A stretch of 21,117 nucleotides of DNA. It comes from an uncultured Oscillospiraceae bacterium. GTDB lineage: Bacteria > Bacillota > Clostridia > Oscillospirales > Ruminococcaceae. Below, one piece after another: positions 17,097 to 21,117 of the stretch; within the stretch, counting starts at the first letter, position 1; each line of letters begins with the position of its first letter. The stretch is taken from contig UREN01000038.1 of the NCBI GenBank assembly GCA_900546885.1, positions 1-21,117 of the forward strand, read 5' to 3'. Made by a program: the position numbers and the translations under genes. The notes under the pieces are model-generated. The model was given only the letters and a program-made list of their open reading frames with translations, was not told the origin of the DNA and made no database searches.

Positions 17097-18631
17097 CAGG
17101 CGCTTTGGCCGGCCTCTGCGGTGGCGGCCCTGGCCAGCTTTTCTTCTGTGGCTTCTGCGGCGTCATAAATGGCGGTGATGCGCCCGTCTGCCATCACGGC
17201 AATGCGGTCGCACAGGCCAAGCAGCTCGGTCATCTCGCTGGATACCACAATCACGCCAATGCCCCTGTCTGCCAGGCCGCGCATCAGCTTGTAAATCTCG
17301 CTTTTTGTGCCCACGTCAATGCCCTTGGTGGGCTCGTCAAAAATCAGCAGCTGCACGTCCGAGGCCATCCACTTGCCCAAAATCACCTTCTGCTGGTTGC
17401 CGCCCGAAAGCTCTACGGTAAGCTGGTCCAGCGAGGCGCATTTGATTTGGATATCCTCGCGCTGTTTTTCGGCAATGGCCTGCTCTTTCTTTTCGTTTGT
17501 GAAGCCGCCCAGGCCGTCCAGCGAAGAGTTTTTCAGCTGGTAGGCAATGGAGATGTTGCGCTTATTTGAAAAGTTCTGGAAAAAGCCCGTCTCGCGCCGG
17601 TTTTCTGTCACAAGGCCAATGCCCTGGCGCAGCGCGGTGTACGGGTTTTTGATGGAAAGGCGCTTGCCGTGCAGAATAATCTCGCCCGAGGCCTTTGGCG
17701 CGGCGCCGTAAATGGCGCACATGGTTTCGCTTCGCCCTGCGCCCACCAGGCCGGAAAAGCCCAGAATCTCGCCCTGGCGAAGCTGGAACGAGACGTCGCG
17801 GCAGCGCCCGTCCTTGCGCGTGAGGTTGCGGCACTCGAAAATCACATCGCCAAACTGGTAGTTCTCTTCCGGCGCGTGCTGGTAAGTGCCCTTGATCTCG
17901 CGCCCCACCATCAGGCGAATCATGTCGTCGGTGGTCAGGTCTGCCACCGGGTAGGTGCCCACATAGCCGCCGTCCTTCATGATGGTGATGCGGTCGCCAA
18001 TTTGGGCAATTTCAGACAGTTTGTGCGAGATGAACACAATGCCCTTGCCCTCGCTGCGCAGCTGGCGGATGATGGTGAACAGCCGCTGCACCTCTTCCTC
18101 CGTCAGGCTGGAGGTGGGCTCATCCATCACAATCAGCCTGGCGTTGAACGCCACGGCCTTGGCAATTTCCACCATCTGCTTTTCGCTGATGCTCAGCTCG
18201 CTCACCGGGGTGGTGGGCTTTCTGTGGCCAAGGTTCACCTTTTCCAGCAATTCGCGCGTGCGTTTGTCCATCAGGGCCCAATCTACCACGGGGAAGGGGC
18301 CCGCCTTTTTCATGGGCAGGTGCCCCATGAAGATGTTTTCGCGAATATCCAGCCAGTTCACAACGCTCAGTTCCTGGTAGATGATGCTGATGCCGCCCTC
18401 GGCGGAAAGGTGGGGGGTAAGGCGCTTATACTCTTTCCCGCCCAGGCGTATCGTCCCCTCGTCCGGCGTATATACGCCGCTGAGCACTTTCATCAAAGTG
18501 GATTTCCCGGCGCCGTTCTCGCCAAGCAGAACGTGCACTTCGCCGGGGCGCACTTCAAAATTGATGTTGTCCAGCGCCACTACGCCCGGGAACCGCTTTG
18601 TAATGCCGCTCATCTGCACAATCGGTTCCAT
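17096..18631 (-). CDS. alsA: Allose/ribose-type ABC transporter double ATPase
   Basis: A 511-residue cytoplasmic protein with two fused ATPase domains, as in RbsA, AlsA and MglA. Domain 1 has Walker A GENGAGKST (37-45), the family's non-canonical signature LSISEKQ and Walker B LIVMDEP. Domain 2 has a degenerate Walker A region (GLVGAGRSE), a canonical ELSGGNQQK signature and LLIFDEPTKGID. The missing Walker lysine in domain 2 is normal for this family. The start at 18631 (MEPIVQM) has AAGGAGGAG upstream; the longer open frame runs into the intergenic hairpins and is rejected. Its stop overlaps the alsC start by one base, and 169 bases with strong hairpins separate it from the binding-protein gene. 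Confidence 0.95.
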   Translation of the reverse strand: MEPIVQMSGITKRFPGVVALDNINFEVRPGEVHVLLGENGAGKSTLMKVLSGVYTPDEGTIRLGGKEYKRLTPHLSAEGGISIIYQELSVVNWLDIRENIFMGHLPMKKAGPFPVVDWALMDKRTRELLEKVNLGHRKPTTPVSELSISEKQMVEIAKAVAFNARLIVMDEPTSSLTEEEVQRLFTIIRQLRSEGKGIVFISHKLSEIAQIGDRITIMKDGGYVGTYPVADLTTDDMIRLMVGREIKGTYQHAPEENYQFGDVIFECRNLTRKDGRCRDVSFQLRQGEILGFSGLVGAGRSETMCAIYGAAPKASGEIILHGKRLSIKNPYTALRQGIGLVTENRRETGFFQNFSNKRNISIAYQLKNSSLDGLGGFTNEKKEQAIAEKQREDIQIKCASLDQLTVELSGGNQQKVILGKWMASDVQLLIFDEPTKGIDVGTKSEIYKLMRGLADRGIGVIVVSSEMTELLGLCDRIAVMADGRITAIYDAAEATEEKLARAATAEAGQSA

Positions 18632-18672
18632 CCAGTTCTCCTCCTTCTTGACAGATATGGTGAGATGCTGCC

Positions 18673-18720
18673 GGCAAGCGGGCGCGCCCCGGGCGCATGC
18701 CGCGCGTGCGCCCGTTTGCC
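18673..18720 (-). other. Intergenic hairpin I between alsB and alsA
   Basis: Bases 18673-18685 pair with 18708-18720 over 13 positions with one mismatch on the minus strand. An inner alternative, GGGCGCA/TGCGCCC (18691-18697, 18707-18713), can form instead. It is located between hairpin II and alsA. Confidence 0.45.
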
Positions 18721-18739
18721 TACAGCACCTCTTTACAGG

Positions 18740-18773
18740 GCCCGGCCATGCGGCAGGCGCCGCATGGCCGGGC
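18740..18773 (-). other. Intergenic hairpin II (perfect 15-bp stem) after alsB
   Basis: GCCCGGCCATGCGGC (18740-18754) pairs perfectly with 18759-18773 around a 4-base loop, 27 bases after the alsB stop. No T run follows on the minus strand. In other binding-protein operons such stems protect the 5' gene's mRNA and reduce downstream expression; the same role is inferred here. Confidence 0.6.
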
Positions 18774-18800
18774 ATGGAAACACTTCAAACACGCAGTGCG

Positions 18801-19820
18801 TCAGGCCAGATTCTCAGCAGCATTGTCAATGGTGATGAGGATCGGGTCGATGCGGGTAACGGGGATGTCAACAGTGGGCTCCATGGCGGCGTCCGTCTCC
18901 ACGGCCTCCACCATCAGCTCCAGGCCCGTGGCGCCCACAAGGGCGGCGTCCTGCGCAACAGTGGCGCACAGGTTGCCATCGGCAACCGACTGGATGGCGT
19001 CCGCGTTGCCGTCTGTGCCGCAAACCTTGATGTCCTTGCCGGAAGCCTCCACAGCCTCCTGCACGCCCATGGCCATGGTGTCGTTGCAGCAGTAGATGGC
19101 CTTCAGGTCGGGGTGGGCGGTGATGTAGTTGGTGGCAAGGTCATAGGCCTTGGTGCGGTCCCAGTCGGCGGGCTGGCTGTCCACAACGGTCAGGCCGGCG
19201 GCCTCAAACGTTTCCGTGGCGCCATCGCGGCGGTTGTCGCCGTTGATGGTGCCGGCTTTGCCTTCCACAATGGCCACTTCGCCTTCGCCGCCAATTTGCT
19301 CAATGAGGTATTCGGCGCCCATCTGGCCCACTTTCACGTTGTCGGTGGCCACATAGGCATACACGGCGCCGCCCAGCTCTGTCAGGGCTTCCATGTTGAT
19401 GGCTTCGTCGATGTTCACAATTTTGATGCCCTGCTCGGTGGCGTCGGCAATGGCGTTGTTCAGGTTCACGTCAGAGATGGGCGCCACGCCAATGGCCTTG
19501 TAGCCCTTCGAGATGGCGTTTTCCAGCAGGGAAACCTGGCCTTCCACGTCGTCCTCGGTGTTCGCGGCGTAGATGTCCACTTTGATGCCCAGTTCTTCGG
19601 CTTTGGCCTCAATGCCATCGCGCATGGTCTGCCAGTACTGGCTGGACAGCACCTTCAGAATGACGGCGTATTCGGCGTCGCCCTCGGCCGTGCCTGCGCT
19701 GGCCGCAGAAGCAGACGCAGAGCCAGAGGCGGGCGCGCTGCTGGAAGCGGGGGTGCCGCCGCAGGCAACCAGGGTCAGGGCCATGGCCAGCGCCAGCACA
19801 AGTGCAAATGCTTTTTTCAT
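18801..19820 (-). CDS. alsB: D-allose-type sugar-binding lipoprotein
   Basis: A 339-residue extracytoplasmic binding protein of the periplasmic-binding type I family. Residues 1-20 are a lipoprotein signal with lipobox LVAC (Cys20), followed by a Ser/Ala-rich tether to about residue 48, as is usual for Gram-positive lipoproteins. The mature part matches E. coli AlsB block by block: EYAVILKVLS, VNLNNAIADA, ATDNVKVGQMGA, GEVAIVEGKAG, SQPADWDR, KAIYCCNDTMAMGV and ATVAQDAAL. SQPADWDR and the Asn-Asp pair lie in the sugar-contact region of the family. AGGAGA precedes the ATG by a normal distance. It is the first gene of the als transcription unit, with a clear promoter and operator-like sites upstream. 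Specificity for allose over ribose or allulose is inferred from similarity and neighbours. Confidence 0.92.
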   Translation of the reverse strand: MKKAFALVLALAMALTLVACGGTPASSSAPASGSASASAASAGTAEGDAEYAVILKVLSSQYWQTMRDGIEAKAEELGIKVDIYAANTEDDVEGQVSLLENAISKGYKAIGVAPISDVNLNNAIADATEQGIKIVNIDEAINMEALTELGGAVYAYVATDNVKVGQMGAEYLIEQIGGEGEVAIVEGKAGTINGDNRRDGATETFEAAGLTVVDSQPADWDRTKAYDLATNYITAHPDLKAIYCCNDTMAMGVQEAVEASGKDIKVCGTDGNADAIQSVADGNLCATVAQDAALVGATGLELMVEAVETDAAMEPTVDIPVTRIDPILITIDNAAENLA

Positions 19821-19845
19821 GTTATCTCCTCCATTTTCATAATTT

Positions 19846-19886
19846 CCGGCCGGGTTGGCCGGCTGCGATTCCCGCGCGGCGGCGGG
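19846..19886 (-). other. Two short hairpins in the als leader
   Basis: CCGGCC/GGCCGG (19846-19851, 19857-19862) and CCCGC/GCGGG (19871-19875, 19882-19886) lie between the predicted transcription start and the alsB ribosome site. They may stabilise the 5' end of the mRNA. Confidence 0.35.
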
Positions 19887-19897
19887 TAATCGTTTTC
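19886..19897. promoter_or_regulatory. CG-centred LacI/CcpA-like operator, proximal
   Basis: GTAATCGTTTTC (GAAAACGATTAC on the minus strand) lies over or just after the predicted als transcription start. It matches the distal site in 10 of 12 positions in inverted orientation. Confidence 0.5.
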
Positions 19898-19906
19898 TCG
19901 TTTGCT

Positions 19907-19935
19907 ATAATAGAATTTGGACAAATAAAAGTCAA
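19907..19935 (-). promoter_or_regulatory. Promoter of the als operon
   Basis: On the minus strand TTGACT (19930-19935), a 17-base spacer and TATTAT (19907-19912) predict a start near 19900, giving a leader of about 80 bases before alsB. Confidence 0.85.
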
Positions 19936-19966
19936 CAAGCCGGTTTCATTTTCATCGGAATGATGG

Positions 19967-19978
19967 GTAAACGATTGC
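19967..19978. promoter_or_regulatory. CG-centred LacI/CcpA-like operator, distal
   Basis: GTAAACGATTGC lies about 31 bases upstream of the -35 box, its centre 81 bases from that of the proximal site. The spacing would allow a repression loop around the promoter. Confidence 0.45.
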
Positions 19979-19991
19979 TCAAATTGTGCAA
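19975..19991. promoter_or_regulatory. 17-bp TTGC palindrome upstream of the als promoter
   Basis: TTGCTCAAATTGTGCAA is a palindrome matching in 7 of 8 half-site positions around a central base. It overlaps the distal CG-centred site and lies about 40 bases upstream of the -35 box, a suitable place for an activator. The protein is unknown. Confidence 0.4.
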
Positions 19992-20007
19992 TATTACCGT
20001 AAAAAAA

Positions 20008-20021
20008 GGAAGAACTCTTCC
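20008..20021 (-). terminator. Terminator upstream of the als promoter
   Basis: GGAAG/CTTCC with a 4-base loop is followed on the minus strand by seven T's (20001-20007). A second GC-rich stem, AAGGCC/GGCCTT, followed by TTTT lies just before it, next to the stop of the amidotransferase-like gene. Together they separate that gene from the als operon. Confidence 0.6.
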
Positions 20022-20071
20022 AGAAACGGAAAAAACACGGAAAAGGCCCACCGGCGGCGGCGCAGGCGGCC

Positions 20072-20830
20072 TTAGATGGCGCGGGCAACCCAGCGCAGAA
20101 TGTTGCCGAACAGGGTGGGGTAGCTTTCCCACGCCACAAATTCCGGCGAGCCCCAGTGTTCGACACAGTCGGAGGCAAAGGCAAAACTGCGGCCCTTGCC
20201 GTATTCCATGCCGGCCATAAACGTGTCGCCGTCCCCAATGGTGGCAATCAGCTGCGCCTGCGGTTTGGCCTTGATTTTGTTGTAGCCAAGGAAGTGCGGC
20301 CACTCCGGTGCAACGCCCTGCAAAACGGGGTGGGATGCATCCTGCATGGTGGGCGTCACACCCTCGGGGTATTCCATGCGGTCGTCATAATTCAAAACCT
20401 CTACGGGCAGCACTTTGGCAAGCGGCGTCATGCCATAGCGCGCCTTGTTGGCCACGCCGGAAAAGCTGAGGTAGCCGCCGCACATGAACAGGCCGCCGCC
20501 CTGCTCCACATACTCGCACAGGGCAAGCAGGCGGTTGCCGCGGCGCACGCCCTTGAACGTCTGCGGGTGCAGCAAAAGCGTGTTGCTGCCGCAATCGCTG
20601 AGAATGACGGCATCGTATTCCTTCAGCTGCTGGGCCGTGTCGGGGAAATGCAGCTGCGCAATGTGGTTCGGCATGTACGTTACCTCAAAGCCGTTGTGCT
20701 TCAGCGCGTCAATCAGCGGTGTGCCCGCCTCTTCATAACGGCACAGAGGCACAGAGTCAAAGCCCTTGGTGTGGGTCTCTGTCAGGCTCCAGGATTCGCC
20801 CGCCATCAGAATTTTCATTGTCGTTGTCAT
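20072..20830 (-). CDS. Glutamine-amidotransferase-like protein (DUF1355/PF07090-type)
   Basis: A 252-residue soluble protein resembling the class I glutamine amidotransferase-like family that includes ThuA-like and DUF1355 proteins. The beginning, KILMAGESW, is typical. A nucleophile-elbow-like GGGLFMCGGYLSF places Cys117, and Asp221/His225 occur in SDCVEHWGSPEF near the end. Glutamine-dependent activity is not established for this family and should not be assumed. The start at 20830 was chosen because AAGGAAAGG precedes it; an ATG at 20818 (MKILMAG) is an alternative. The longer open frame from 20947 starts upstream of the transcribed region and is rejected. It has its own promoter, a ~120-base leader with a possible attenuator, and terminators before als. 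A link to sugar metabolism is inferred only from its neighbours. Confidence 0.8.
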   Translation of the reverse strand: MTTTMKILMAGESWSLTETHTKGFDSVPLCRYEEAGTPLIDALKHNGFEVTYMPNHIAQLHFPDTAQQLKEYDAVILSDCGSNTLLLHPQTFKGVRRGNRLLALCEYVEQGGGLFMCGGYLSFSGVANKARYGMTPLAKVLPVEVLNYDDRMEYPEGVTPTMQDASHPVLQGVAPEWPHFLGYNKIKAKPQAQLIATIGDGDTFMAGMEYGKGRSFAFASDCVEHWGSPEFVAWESYPTLFGNILRWVARAI

Positions 20831-20852
20831 CCTTTCCTTTTTCTGATATTTG

Positions 20853-20920
20853 AAAAAGCCGCCGCACCGGGTGCGCCAGCCTTTCATTTTCCCCAAGTGC
20901 GCCCGCCCCCCTGGTGCGGC
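20853..20920 (-). promoter_or_regulatory. Possible attenuator in the leader of the amidotransferase-like gene
   Basis: On the minus strand GCCGCACC (20913-20920) pairs with GGTGCGGC (20861-20868), which is followed by GGCTTTTT (T's at 20853-20857). A competing pairing, GGGTGC with GCACCC, shares the same arms, and GAGTAA/TTACTC forms a small hairpin at the very 5' end. The loop is 44 bases long, so the stem may be inefficient. No known riboswitch was recognised. Confidence 0.35.
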
Positions 20921-20958
20921 ACCCGTTTTGAGTAAAGGATTACTCATCTTTGTTATCT

Positions 20959-20986
20959 AGTATAATCCGAAATCCCGGGTTGTCAA
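20959..20986 (-). promoter_or_regulatory. Promoter of the amidotransferase-like gene
   Basis: On the minus strand a perfect TTGACA (20981-20986), a 16-base spacer and TATACT (20959-20964) lie about 120 bases before the coding start. Confidence 0.85.
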
Positions 20987-21008
20987 TATGATAAAAAAAC
21001 TATAACTA

Positions 21009-21041
21009 TGCACACAAATTATGGGCAAAATGTTTGTGCAA
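21009..21041. promoter_or_regulatory. AT-rich divergent region with a TGCACA dyad
   Basis: TGCACACAAA (21009-21018) and TTTGTGCA (21033-21040) form an inverted repeat with a 14-base gap, upstream of the minus-strand promoter. TTGTGCAA here also occurs in the als upstream palindrome. The stretch 20987-21117 contains no convincing gene; a start codon for a divergent gene may lie beyond the window. Confidence 0.35.
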
Positions 21042-21117
21042 CTTGAATAAATGAAAGGAGCGCGGGCAGGCCTGCGCCGCCTTGCGCGGGCTGCGGCGGA
21101 AAAAGAAAAAACAGGGG

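Noticed and set aside
21051..21117. Possible start of a divergent gene (ATG AAA GGA...) open to the window end
   Set aside because: No ribosome site precedes the ATG; AAAGGAG lies after it, and the Arg/Ala-rich reading of 22 codons is not enough to support a gene.

Overview
The window reads as chromosomal DNA of a GC-rich anaerobic Firmicute, most likely Clostridia of the Oscillospiraceae/Ruminococcaceae type. This is inferred from strong AGGAGG ribosome sites, sigma-A-type promoters, GC-rich genes separated by short AT-richer gaps, a GGGtGRT-family protein, and Firmicute-like ABC, SecA and sugar-transport genes. The species cannot be named from the sequence alone. No rRNA, tRNA, CRISPR array, transposase or phage gene was seen.

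Left part (1-9711). A truncated plus-strand gene encodes an eight-helix membrane protein that aligns with P1B-type metal ATPases but has lost the CPC metal motif, the phosphorylated aspartate motif and the A-domain motif. It looks like a pseudo-ATPase and is the most unusual protein here. Facing it on the minus strand is a two-gene operon for a heterodimeric ABC exporter with one degenerate and one consensus ATP site. Next come secA with its own promoter and terminator, and a small XRE-type repressor gene.

Middle part (9712-13790, plus strand). A clear promoter drives a two-gene operon: an IscU/NifU-like Fe-S scaffold protein and a GGGtGRT protein, a conserved pair of unknown role. After a structured, partly duplicated intergenic stretch and a terminator come a SUFU-domain protein and a membrane-anchored alpha/beta hydrolase. 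This block ends at a 17-bp bidirectional terminator.

Right part (13797-20947, minus strand). This is a D-allose/D-allulose utilisation cluster in the order known from E. coli: lipoprotein binding protein (alsB), double ATPase (alsA), permease (alsC), allulose-6-phosphate 3-epimerase (alsE), ROK kinase (alsK) and RpiB-type isomerase. Imported allose would be phosphorylated by AlsK, isomerised by RpiB to allulose-6-phosphate and epimerised by AlsE to fructose-6-phosphate. The alsB promoter is flanked by two CG-centred LacI/CcpA-like sites 81 bp apart and a 17-bp TTGC palindrome. Several intergenic hairpins probably tune expression within the operon. Upstream, with its own strong promoter and a possible attenuator, is a glutamine-amidotransferase-like protein of unknown function. 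The last ~130 bases are AT-rich regulatory DNA with no gene that can be supported.
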